Source: Streptomyces colonosanans
GTDB lineage: Bacteria; Actinomycetota; Actinomycetes; Streptomycetales; Streptomycetaceae
Assembly: GCF_001866645.1 (NCBI RefSeq)
Contig: NZ_MLYP01000082.1
Coordinates: 1 to 61,372, forward strand
Reading direction: 5' to 3'
Length of the DNA: 61,372 bases
The position numbers and the translations under genes are program-made. Under the pieces are notes generated by a model. The model worked only from the letters and a program-made list of their open reading frames with translations, was not told the DNA's origin and ran no database searches. How positions within the stretch are numbered: position 1 is the first letter of the stretch; each line of letters starts with the position of its first letter. Below, in pieces: positions 52,801 to 61,372 of this stretch.

Positions 52801-53616
52801 GGCCTGCCAGAACTCGAAGAAGTTCAGGGACTCGGCCTTCTTGATCGCCGCGACGACGAGCTGGCGGTCACCGTTCGGCTTCACCAGGTCGATGGCGAGG
52901 CCGAGGTTGATGTGCTCGGGCTTGACGAGAGTGGGCTTGCCGTCCTTCTGCGCGAACGACCAGTTCATCGACGGCATGGCCTTGATGGCCTGGACCATCG
53001 CGTAGCCGATCAGGTGCGTGAAGGAGATCTTCCCGCCCCGGGCGCGCTTGAGGTGGTTGTTGATGACGATGCGGTTGTCGAAGAGCAGCTTCACCGGGAC
53101 CGCGCGCACGGACGTGGCCGTGGGCAGCTCCAGGGAGGCGTTCATGTTCTTCGCGACGGCGGCGGCGGGGCCGCGCAGCGTCACCAGTTCGGGGCCAGCG
53201 GGGGCCTCGGCCACAGGTTCGTCCTTCTTCGGCTTGGCGGGTGCCGCGGCGGGCTTCGCTGCGGCGGGAGCGGCAGGCTTGGCCGGGGCGGGCGCGGTGG
53301 GCTGCGGAGCCGGTGCGGCCGGGGCCTGCGGTACTGCGGGAGCCGCAGGAGCGGCGGCCGGGGCGGCGGGCGTCGTCGTGGTGGACCCCGCGGCCCCCGC
53401 GGCCGCAGTACCCGCCGCAGCCGAGGGCGCAGCTGCCCCCGGCTTGTAGTCGGCGAAGAAGTCCCACCAGGCGCGGTCTACCGAATTCGGGTCCTGGAGG
53501 TACTGCTGATAGATCTCGTCGACGAGCCACTCGTTCGCACCGAACGCGGCTGCAGGGTTCTTCCCGGCCTGGTCGTCGGTCGAGACACTCGAGTTACTGG
53601 GGGACTGTGGCGACAC
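49831..53616 (-). CDS. kgd: Multifunctional 2-oxoglutarate decarboxylase/dehydrogenase (Kgd/OdhA type)
   Basis: 1261 residues from the GTG at 53614-53616. It fuses E2 and E1 activities of the 2-oxoglutarate step of the TCA cycle, as in other actinobacteria. Order: N-terminal helix (NEWLVDEIYQQYLQDPNSVD), a long Ala/Pro linker (about 55-120), the succinyltransferase domain (about 125-370, active histidine in TSTYDHRVIQGAASGEF), then the thiamine-dependent E1 part (LDEVVVGMAHRGRLNVLANI near 575, RRRGHNESDNPAFTQP near 785) to the end. It works with separate E2p and E3 in the mixed complex and is usually inhibited by the FHA protein GarA/OdhI. Single gene with its own terminator. Confidence 0.96.
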   Translation of the reverse strand: MSPQSPSNSSVSTDDQAGKNPAAAFGANEWLVDEIYQQYLQDPNSVDRAWWDFFADYKPGAAAPSAAAGTAAAGAAGSTTTTPAAPAAAPAAPAVPQAPAAPAPQPTAPAPAKPAAPAAAKPAAAPAKPKKDEPVAEAPAGPELVTLRGPAAAVAKNMNASLELPTATSVRAVPVKLLFDNRIVINNHLKRARGGKISFTHLIGYAMVQAIKAMPSMNWSFAQKDGKPTLVKPEHINLGLAIDLVKPNGDRQLVVAAIKKAESLNFFEFWQAYEDIVRRARDGKLTMDDFTGVTVSLTNPGGLGTVHSVPRLMPGQSVIMGVGSMDYPAEFQGTSQDTLNKLGVSKVMTLTSTYDHRVIQGAASGEFLRVVANLLLGEKGFYDEIFKALRIPYEPVRWLRDIDTSHDDDVTKAARVFELIHSYRVRGHVMADTDPLEYRQRKHPDLDIVEHGLTLWDLEREFAVGGFAGKSMMKLRDILGVLRDSYCRTTGIEYMHIQDPKQRKWIQDRVERPHSKPEREEQLRILRRLNAAEAFETFLQTKYVGQKRFSLEGGESVIPLLDAVIDSAAESRLDEVVVGMAHRGRLNVLANIVGKSYAQIFREFEGNLDPKSMHGSGDVKYHLGADGTFTGLDGEQIKVSLVANPSHLEAVDPVLEGVSRAKQDVINKGGTDFTVMPVAIHGDAAFAGQGVVAETLNMSQLRGYRTGGTVHIVINNQVGFTAAPEASRSSMYATDVARMIEAPIFHVNGDDPEAVVRVAHLAFEFRQAFNKDVVIDLICYRRRGHNESDNPAFTQPLMYDLIDKKRSVRKLYTESLIGRGDITLEEAEQALQDYQGQLEKVFTEVREATSQPAEAAAQYPQDGFPVAVDTAVSAEVVKRIAESQVNIPDQITVHPRLLPQLQRRAAMVEDGTIDWGMGETLAIGSLLLEGVPVRLSGQDSRRGTFGQRHAVLIDRKTGEDFTPLQYLSEDQARYNVYDSMLSEYAAMGFEYGYSLARPNALVMWEAQFGDFVNGAQTVVDEFISSAEQKWGQTSGVTLLLPHGYEGQGPDHSSARPERFLQLCAQNNMTVAMPTSPSNYFHLLRWQSHNPHHKPLVVFTPKSMLRLKAAASKAEEFTTGQFRPVIGDASVDPAAVRKVVFTAGKVYYDLDAERRKRGVTDTAIIRLERLYPLPGAELQEEIKKYPNAEKYLWAQEEPANQGAWPFIALNLIDHLDLAVGADIPPGERLRRISRPHGSSPAVGSAKRHQAEQEQLVREVFEA

Positions 53617-53899
53617 GGCGGCAACCGCCCTCTTCCGCTTCGCAAGGTGATGGACAGCGGGGATTAAGGCTACGCCTCCCCGGCCGGGAAGGTCAGGTCG
53701 GACCGGTTCATCGTCGCGTATGTCACATCGGAAAGCGTGTTTCGGGGGTGGAATCGGCGGGAAACAAGCGTGGTTCCGGTCTGAATCGGGTACGGCGACC
53801 CCGGCCCGGCGCGGGAATGCGCGGGGCCCTTGCCTGATCGCATGCGGCTCCGCCTGCGGGGACGCGCATCGATCTTGTTGCTCCGCTTCGAACCCTACG

Positions 53900-55006
53900 T
53901 CAACTCGACACAGATGGCTCCCCCGGAAGAGTGACCTGGATCCGGCAGCCGCGTGGGGATTCGGCCACACCGATCCGGCCACCGTGCAGATCCACCGCCC
54001 AGCGGGCGATCGCCAGGCCCAGGCCCGTGCCGCCGTCGCTGCCCGGCCCGTGCGGCCGGCTCACGGCGCCGCGGTTGAAGCGCTCGAAGACCCGGTGCCA
54101 CTCCGACTGGGGGATACCGGGACCCTCGTCCAGCACCTCCAGCTCCAGGGACTCCTGGGTGGGACCACGCCGGGCCTTCACCGTCACCCGGCCGTGCGGC
54201 GGGCTGTGCTTGACCGCGTTGTCGATCAGATTGGCGACGACCTGGTGGAGGCGCTCGGGGTCCGCGCGAGCGGTCAGCTCCGGCGGGGAGACGTCGAGGT
54301 GCAGATGGACGTCCGTTCGGCTGTGGCTGCCGGTGTCCGAGGCGATGCCCGCGCGCGCGGAGGACGCCATCTGCGCCTCTTTGAGGACGCCCGAGAGATA
54401 GGGCCACACTTCGAAGCGGCGCCGCTTCAGCAGGACGACGCCGTGGTCCAGACGCGAGAGGTCCAGCAGGGTCTCCACCAGGCGCCCCAGGCGCTCCGTC
54501 TGTTTCAGGGCCGTGCGCATCGTCTCGGGGTCGGCCTCCGTGACCCCGTCCACAATGTTCTCCAGCACCGCGCGCAGGCCCGCGATGGGTGTACGCAGTT
54601 CGTGCGAGACGTTCGCCACCAGTTCCTTGCGCTGGCGGTCCTGGGCCTCCAGCTCGTCGGCCATCAGGTTGATCGTGTGGGCCAGGTCGCCCAGCTCGTC
54701 CCGGCGGTGGTCGCGCACCCGGCGCGAGTAGTCACCGTGCGAGATCGAGCGGGCCACGGCGTTCATCTCGTCCAGCGGCGCGGTGAGCGAGTGCGCCACG
54801 AACTGCGTGATCAGCAGGGTGGCGATCATCGAGAACACCGTGATGAAGCGGAGCTCCGTCGCCGTGCGCACCGCGATCAGCAGCAGGCCCGTGGTGATCA
54901 GCACCGATATGACGACCAGCGCGCCCAGCTTGGTCTTGATGGAGAACGGGCGTACGCCGCCCCAGGGCTCCCCGGGGCTCCTCCGAGCGGGCGGCCCGCC
55001 GCTCAT
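53900..55006 (-). CDS. Sensor histidine kinase
   Basis: 368 residues. Two adjacent membrane segments (about 27-46 and 54-74) leave only about seven residues outside, so there is no extracellular sensor domain. HAMP (about 72-124) is followed by the dimerisation box with phospho-accepting H135 in VANVSHELRTPIAG. The ATP domain has NLIDNAVKHS (N box), DEGPGIP (G1) and GGTGLGLAIARWAVD (G2). Its ATG overlaps the response-regulator stop by 4 bp, so the pair is translated together. The signal is probably membrane-borne or cytoplasmic. Confidence 0.93.
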   Translation of the reverse strand: MSGGPPARRSPGEPWGGVRPFSIKTKLGALVVISVLITTGLLLIAVRTATELRFITVFSMIATLLITQFVAHSLTAPLDEMNAVARSISHGDYSRRVRDHRRDELGDLAHTINLMADELEAQDRQRKELVANVSHELRTPIAGLRAVLENIVDGVTEADPETMRTALKQTERLGRLVETLLDLSRLDHGVVLLKRRRFEVWPYLSGVLKEAQMASSARAGIASDTGSHSRTDVHLHLDVSPPELTARADPERLHQVVANLIDNAVKHSPPHGRVTVKARRGPTQESLELEVLDEGPGIPQSEWHRVFERFNRGAVSRPHGPGSDGGTGLGLAIARWAVDLHGGRIGVAESPRGCRIQVTLPGEPSVSS

Positions 55007-55740
55007 GGCGTCGGTGTCTCCAGCGCGTAGCCGACGCCGTGCACGGTCCGGATGCGCTCCGCGCCGATCTTCCGCCGCAGGGCCTTGATGTGACTGTCCA
55101 CCGTGCGCGTACCGGAGGCGTCCGCCCAGTCCCACACCTCCGCGAGCAGCTGCTCGCGCGAGAGCACGGCGCGCGGTGTGTTGGCCAGGCATACGAGCAG
55201 GTCGAACTCGGTGGGCGTCAGATGGACGTCCTCGCTGCGCACCCGGACCCGGCGCTGCGCATGGTCGATCTCCAGCTCGCCCAGCCGCAGCATGCCGCTG
55301 CGCGGCGTCGCGGCGGCCAACGCGGCCCGCTCCACGCGGCGCAGCAGGACATGCACCCGCGCCGCCAGCTCCCGCATCGAGAACGGCTTGGTCATGTAGT
55401 CGTCGGCGCCGACGCCGAGCCCGACCAGCATGTCCGTCTCGTCGTCGCGCGCGGTGAGCATCAGCACCGGCACCGGACGCTGCGCCTGCACCCGACGGCA
55501 CACTTCCAGGCCGTCGAAGCCCGGCAGCATGATGTCGAGGATCAGCAGGTCCGGCTGCCAGGCCTCGGCCGTGTCCACGGCCGCCGGGCCGTCGACGGCC
55601 GTTTGCACGAGGAATCCCTCGGCGCGCAAGCGGGCGGCGATGGCGTCGATGATCGTCGGGTCGTCCTCGACCACCAGAACCCGTCGCTGGGCGCCCGGGG
55701 TTGCCGCCGTGCCGTTGTGCGAGGTGTGTGTCTGCTCCAT
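55003..55740 (-). CDS. OmpR/PhoB-family response regulator
   Basis: 245 residues. Receiver domain with acidic pocket E25-D26-D27, phosphorylation site D69 in LLILDIMLPGFDG, and the T/K signature in LMLTARDDETDMLVGLG and DYMTKPFSMREL. C-terminal winged helix (LTPTEFDLLVCLANTPRAVL, GTRTVDSHIKALRRKIGAE). Partner of the histidine kinase encoded in the following overlapping gene. Confidence 0.95.
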   Translation of the reverse strand: MEQTHTSHNGTAATPGAQRRVLVVEDDPTIIDAIAARLRAEGFLVQTAVDGPAAVDTAEAWQPDLLILDIMLPGFDGLEVCRRVQAQRPVPVLMLTARDDETDMLVGLGVGADDYMTKPFSMRELAARVHVLLRRVERAALAAATPRSGMLRLGELEIDHAQRRVRVRSEDVHLTPTEFDLLVCLANTPRAVLSREQLLAEVWDWADASGTRTVDSHIKALRRKIGAERIRTVHGVGYALETPTP

Positions 55741-55852
55741 CGCCCGCCCCTGAGTGTGCTTTCCGGAATCCGTGGGGAGATCCCATGACTGCGCTCGACG
55801 CGTGGATGATCCGCGTCAGGGAAGCAGCGTACGGGGAGTTACCGCGAGTCGG

Positions 55853-56539
55853 CTATCCAGGTCTGACCGCGAGGTGCACGACATCGGGAACGCCCCGGGC
55901 AACGGGGACCTCTTCGGTGCGCACCTGCTGGAACCCGGCATTCCGTAGGGTTCCTTCGAAATCCGAAGAGGGCTGTGCGGACCACACCGCGAGTACGCCA
56001 CCAGGTGTCAACACCCTTGCGCAGCTTGCGAGTCCAGAGGCCGAGTACAGGCTGTCATTGTCCTCCGTGACCGTCCAGTCGGGCCCGTTGTCGATGTCGA
56101 GGCACAGCGCGTCGTACGTGTCCGTCGTCTCATGCACGTAACGGACGAGGTCGGCTTCGAGGATGCCGGTGCGTGGGTCGGCGAGCGCTCGGGAGGAGAG
56201 GGCGGACAGCGGGCCGTCGAGGTGCCAGTCGATGATGGCGCGCTCGCGTTCGACGACGGTGATACGTCCCCAGCGCGGGTCCTCGGCGGCGTGTGCGAGC
56301 GAGAAGCCGACCCCGAGGCCGCCGATCAGCACGCTCGGCCGCGGGCGCCCGGAGAGGGCGTCGCACGCGACGTCGACGAGCAGCTGTTCCGAACGCCCGT
56401 CCGAGGTGTCCATCAGGAAACAGCCGTTGGCGATGATCTGCAGGAGCCCGCCGTGGCGCCGCAGCACGACCTCGCCATGCGGGCCCTGGCGACGGTCCAG
56501 GATCTGTGGGGTGTCGTAGGTGTCGTACGGATGAGGCAT
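55853..56539 (-). CDS. Spermidine-synthase-like methyltransferase-fold protein
   Basis: 228 residues; start at ATG 56537-56539, though the ATG at 56548 is equally in frame. The fold is that of polyamine aminopropyltransferases (PSVLIGGLGVGFSLAHA with the GGG-type loop, ITVVERERAIIDWH, YDALCLDIDNGPDW, LTPGGVLAVWS). Catalytic identity is not clear and the usual YHE motif is absent, so it may not make spermidine. Its upstream neighbour is divergent. Confidence 0.8.
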   Translation of the reverse strand: MPHPYDTYDTPQILDRRQGPHGEVVLRRHGGLLQIIANGCFLMDTSDGRSEQLLVDVACDALSGRPRPSVLIGGLGVGFSLAHAAEDPRWGRITVVERERAIIDWHLDGPLSALSSRALADPRTGILEADLVRYVHETTDTYDALCLDIDNGPDWTVTEDNDSLYSASGLASCARVLTPGGVLAVWSAQPSSDFEGTLRNAGFQQVRTEEVPVARGVPDVVHLAVRPG

Positions 56540-56802
56540 GGGTCTCATTGTGGTGACGCGGGGCCGTCGTGGACGAGGGATTTCCGGCGGTAGGAGCGTC
56601 GAACGGGTCGTGAGAGGCGCCGGCACGCACCGTGAACGGGCCGTCCGCGCCCGGGAGGTTATCCCCGAGGGCCCGCAAGCCGAGAACAGCAGTTCACCCA
56701 TACGCCCCGAAGTTGCATGAAACACTTGGGGAGTTGGTGTGAATCCGCCTCTCGTGTGGCATCCGTCATGGACGGCAACCCGCGGGGCGCCAAAGGCGGG
56801 AC

Positions 56803-57585
56803 GTGAGGGAAGGAGCGCCGCACTTGGAACGCACGGTCTCGGCGGCCGACGCCACGCTCACGGCTCCCGAGGCGGGCGTGCCGCTCCTGGACGGCATGCC
56901 GCGCCAGCGCACGGCATCGCCTCCCTGCGCACCGTCCCCGGCGCCCAGCTCGGGCCCGCGCCCCTGGCTGCTCCTGCCCACCCCCACGGGCACGCCCTTC
57001 ACCTTCGGGTACTCCGCGGTCCTCGTCCTGACGTCCCTGTTCGCCGAGTACGCCGATCCGTCGCTGGTGTCCGCCCTGTACCAGGCGTCCAGCACCGACG
57101 TCGCGCACCTGATGCAGAGCCCGGCGCTGGTGCTGCTCGCCAGCGCGCTGTGGATCTCGGGCGGGGTGACCTCGTCGTTCGCGCTCGTCTTCCTGCTTGC
57201 CCTGACAGCGCTGGAGCGGCGGATAGGCGGCGCGCGCACGGCCGTCGTCTTCCTGCTCGGCCATACACTCGCGACCCTGGCCACCGAGATCCCGGTCGGC
57301 GTCCTGGTGCTGGCGGGCGAGCTGCCCCACAGCTCCCTGCACCGCCTCGACTACGGCATCAGCTTCGGCGTCGCGGCGAGCGTCGGCGCGCTGACAGGCC
57401 TGCTGCGGCCGTGGCTGCGCTGGATGGTTCTCATCGTGTCCAGCGCAGTGCTGCTCCAGGACCTGATCGAATTCGTGGACCCGATGTCGGACTGGGGCCA
57501 TCTGCTGTCCCTGGCGATCGGCGTCGGGATGTGGCCGCTGGTGCGGCGCTGGCAGCGGACCGGCCCCCGTCCGTCCTCGGGGTAA
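56803..57585 (+). CDS. Rhomboid-like integral membrane protein
   Basis: 260 residues, GTG start; a TTG at 56824 with aaggag eight bases upstream is an alternative. After a Pro-rich cytoplasmic tail of about 60 residues come several membrane segments (FTFGYSAVLVLTSLFAEY, HLMQSPALVLLASALWISGG, FALVFLLALTALERRIGGAR, VFLLGHTLATLATEIPVGV, ASVGALTGLLRPWLRWMVLI, LLSLAIGVGMWPLV). The YGISFGVAASVGAL segment matches the rhomboid GxSx site and the GHTLATLATE helix precedes it. I do not see the partner histidine clearly, so catalysis is uncertain. Confidence 0.78.
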   Translation: MREGAPHLERTVSAADATLTAPEAGVPLLDGMPRQRTASPPCAPSPAPSSGPRPWLLLPTPTGTPFTFGYSAVLVLTSLFAEYADPSLVSALYQASSTDVAHLMQSPALVLLASALWISGGVTSSFALVFLLALTALERRIGGARTAVVFLLGHTLATLATEIPVGVLVLAGELPHSSLHRLDYGISFGVAASVGALTGLLRPWLRWMVLIVSSAVLLQDLIEFVDPMSDWGHLLSLAIGVGMWPLVRRWQRTGPRPSSG

Positions 57586-57589
57586 CGAC

Positions 57590-57743
57590 CTGGGGAGCAA
57601 GAGGGAGTGGGTGAAGGAGCGGCGTCCGGTGCGGTCGACCGCAAGGCGCCGGAAGGTCCTCGTAGCGGAGCTACCAGGACGTTTCGGCAACGCCGTGAGC
57701 GGCCGTGCCGGACGCCGCGACGCCGCTCCCTCTTGCTCCCCAG
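57590..57743. repeat. MITE-like inverted repeat of about 154 bp
   Basis: Exact 18-bp terminal inverted repeats ctggggagcaagagggag (57590-57607) and its complement (57726-57743) enclose a GC-rich interior that also folds (gtcctcgtagc-gga-gctaccaggac near 57655-57680, ggcggcgtccgg-type arms near 57617-57632 and 57700-57720). It lies between convergent genes, so it may terminate both. I see no transposase relation. Confidence 0.6.
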
Positions 57744-57774
57744 TCGTAAGCGTGCCGTCGGCGCGCAGATGGGG

Positions 57775-58569
57775 TCAGGAGACCGGTGGCGTCCACACGT
57801 ACGGCGTGGTCGTGGTGACCGCCCGGAAACCCAGCCGGCGCAGGATCGGGGAGCTGTCGTCGGACGCGTCCACGTGGAGGTAGCGGACTCCGCGTTCCAC
57901 GGCGAGTCCGGCGCGCACCGCGACGAGGGCGCGGTAGATGCCCCGGCCCCGCCACTCGGCGAGCGTCGAGCCGCCCCACAGGCTGGCGAACTCCGTGCCC
58001 GCCCGGAACGCCAGCCAGGCCGCGGAGACCACCTCCCCGTCCGCCTCGGCGACGTAGACCGCGATCTCGTCCGGCGCGGCGGCGACCTGGCCGATCAGGT
58101 CGTCCGCGAGCCAGCCCCAGTCCTGCCCCCAGACGGCCGACTCCATGGCGGCGATACGGTGCATGTCCGCGTCGGCCGTGACACGCCGCAGCGTGACGCC
58201 CTCCGGCAGGACGGGCTGTCGCGCGGCCATCTCGTCGGCGCGGCCGACGAGCACCGTCTCCTGGTCCTCGGGGACGAACCCCGCGGCGCGCAGCCGGTCG
58301 GGGAGGTCGGCCGGGACGTCGTGCCCGCGCGTCTTCCACTCCAGCGCCGAGCTCCGGGCGGCGAAGAAGTCACGCTGACGGCTGATCAGCCGGTCCAGTT
58401 CCGCCCCGTGCACCCCGAGGTCGCGCGGCCCGCTGACGAACCCCCGGAACTGGCCGACGATCCGCAGCAGCGGGCCGTCCTGCTCGTAGGTCACGCCGAG
58501 GGGAGGAGTGGGCGGGGCGCCGCGCATCTGGTCGTCGTAGGCGGCGAGCAGGATCTCCGTGTCGGTCAT
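57775..58569 (-). CDS. GNAT-family N-acetyltransferase
   Basis: 264 residues. The acetyl-CoA loop motif is FASLWGGSTLAEWRGRGIYR (Q/RxxGxG/A type), followed by ALVAVRAGLAVERGVRYLHV with DDSSPILRRLGF as the end of motif B. The N-terminal 110 residues are a second, degenerate GNAT-like half. The substrate is unknown. Single gene, convergent with the rhomboid-like gene, divergent from lon. Confidence 0.88.
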   Translation of the reverse strand: MTDTEILLAAYDDQMRGAPPTPPLGVTYEQDGPLLRIVGQFRGFVSGPRDLGVHGAELDRLISRQRDFFAARSSALEWKTRGHDVPADLPDRLRAAGFVPEDQETVLVGRADEMAARQPVLPEGVTLRRVTADADMHRIAAMESAVWGQDWGWLADDLIGQVAAAPDEIAVYVAEADGEVVSAAWLAFRAGTEFASLWGGSTLAEWRGRGIYRALVAVRAGLAVERGVRYLHVDASDDSSPILRRLGFRAVTTTTPYVWTPPVS

Positions 58570-58692
58570 GGGGGAGACCGTACGAGTGGCGGACCTGGGT
58601 GGGGCAACTGCTTTTCACCGGGCGGAGCGTGGCCGCAGGGGCTGATCGCTCACAGCGAACACCCTCCGGGGAACATTCGAATCCTTCCGCGC

Positions 58693-58713
58693 ATTGAGTC
58701 GGCATAACTCAAC
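58693..58713 (+). promoter_or_regulatory. HAIR-like operator for HspR upstream of lon
   Basis: TTGAGT (58694-58699) - 7 bp - ACTCAA (58707-58712) matches the HAIR core CTTGAGT-N7-ACTCAAG bound by the heat-shock repressor HspR, except for the outermost bases. In Streptomyces, HspR represses dnaK, clpB and lon, so the site is expected here; it lies 22 bp before the ATG. Confidence 0.85.
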
Positions 58714-58734
58714 TTGACTGCCGAAGGGGAGATC

Positions 58735-61152
<2,418 letters not shown>

Positions 61153-61170
61153 CGGGCGCCACCGGAAGGG

Positions 61171-61206
61171 GAAGGCCCGGGTTCCGTGGGGGAGGCCCGG
61201 GCCTTC
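61171..61206. terminator. Terminator after lon
   Basis: gaaggcccggg (61171-61181) pairs with cccgggccttc (61196-61206), loop of 14 nt, between lon and the convergent gene at the right edge. Confidence 0.8.
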
Positions 61207-61224
61207 GCGCTGTCACGGTGCGTC

Positions 61225-61372
61225 AGCCGTTGGCGAGGGCCTGTTCCCGGTCCAGCGCCCCATTGCTGTGTTTGTCCGGGGGCAACCCCCGGACTCCCGG
61301 CCGGGTCGGTGTTGCGCTAGCCGTTGGCGAGGGCCTGTTCCCGGTCCAGCGCCCCATTGCTGTGTTTGTCCG
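61225..61372. repeat. Exact 54-bp direct repeat of a gene 3' end
   Basis: 61225-61278 and 61319-61372 are identical over 54 bp, 40 bp apart; the second copy runs to the window end and may be longer. Each copy encodes on the minus strand the same C-terminal peptide (DKHSNGALDREQALANG), the first followed by TGA and the second by TAG. Confidence 0.9.
61317..61372 (-). CDS. Partial gene at window edge (C-terminus only)
   Basis: Seventeen codons and a TAG (61317-61319) reading DKHSNGALDREQALANG. The frame continues beyond the window. A duplicate of its end with TGA lies at 61223-61278 immediately downstream. No family can be named from so little. Confidence 0.6.
   Translation of the reverse strand, partial: DKHSNGALDREQALANG

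Noticed and set aside
50464..53667. Very long open frame on the plus strand opposite kgd (about 1067 codons)
   Set aside because: It is a shadow of codon bias in a high-GC gene; the minus strand encodes an obvious Kgd protein across the whole span.
49831..53982. 1383-residue version of Kgd
   Set aside because: The extra N-terminal 122 codons are not family-like; the GTG at 53616 starts the conserved N-terminus.
61225..61372. CRISPR repeat-spacer pair
   Set aside because: Only two copies of 54 bp, both coding for a protein C-terminus, and no cas genes in the window.

Overview
The window is high-GC actinobacterial DNA. Gene content and order (sodN-sodX, amino-acid ABC transporter, malic enzyme, Kgd-type 2-oxoglutarate decarboxylase, two-component pair, lon) match a Streptomyces chromosome, as far as I recall the region of the S. 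coelicolor sodN to lon genes. Two large insertions interrupt this conserved backbone.

Region 1 (1-818): an AraC-type regulator and the 3' untranslated region plus terminator that originally belonged to sodN. Region 2 (819-22380): an integrative mobilisable element of about 21.5 kb, flanked by 21-bp direct repeats (20/21 identical). The right repeat is the last codons and stop of sodN. Its backbone sits at the right end: relaxase, MobC-like protein, oriT-like repeats, DUF3631 ATPase, Xis-like protein, XRE regulator and tyrosine integrase. Its cargo includes a 1699-residue single-protein STAND NTPase with a nuclease-like N-terminus, a low-GC gene with a HEPN-like C-terminus, a NucS/DUF91-like protein, a Nudix hydrolase, an IS1380 remnant, and a four-gene cassette (unknown protein, APH-like kinase, methyltransferase, HAD) next to an XRE/TPR regulator. 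Most of the cargo looks like defence or accessory genes. By inserting at the sodN stop codon, the element has separated sodN from the 3' UTR that in S. coelicolor is processed into the sodF-silencing small RNA s-SodF.

Region 3 (22362-34227): chromosomal housekeeping genes: sodN/sodX, CGNR protein, methyltransferase, a polar amino-acid ABC operon (minus strand), malic enzyme, quinone-oxidoreductase-like dehydrogenase, a small HTH/Clp-N operon with a clear promoter and twin operators, DUF1963-like protein, and a PadR/DUF4097 pair.

Region 4 (34827-49356): a DUF6104 protein, then a minus-strand NACHT/STAND gene broken in three ways. A roughly 10.6-kb insertion lies in the middle. Nine copies of an 8-bp tandem repeat throw the reading frame between the HTH and NACHT domains. 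A G6 homopolymer shifts frame in the HEAT-like part. The insertion contains a recombinase trio (tyrosine recombinase remnant, XRE protein, zinc-ribbon integrase-like protein) abutting a Tn3-family transposon. That transposon has 36-bp inverted repeats, a frameshifted transposase, a dehalogenase-like hydrolase, a BTAD regulator and a serine resolvase.

Region 5 (49477-61372): small membrane protein, Kgd, histidine kinase/response regulator, spermidine-synthase-like protein, rhomboid-like membrane protein, a MITE-like inverted repeat, a GNAT acetyltransferase, lon behind a HAIR-like (HspR) operator, and a duplicated 3' end of a gene that leaves the window.
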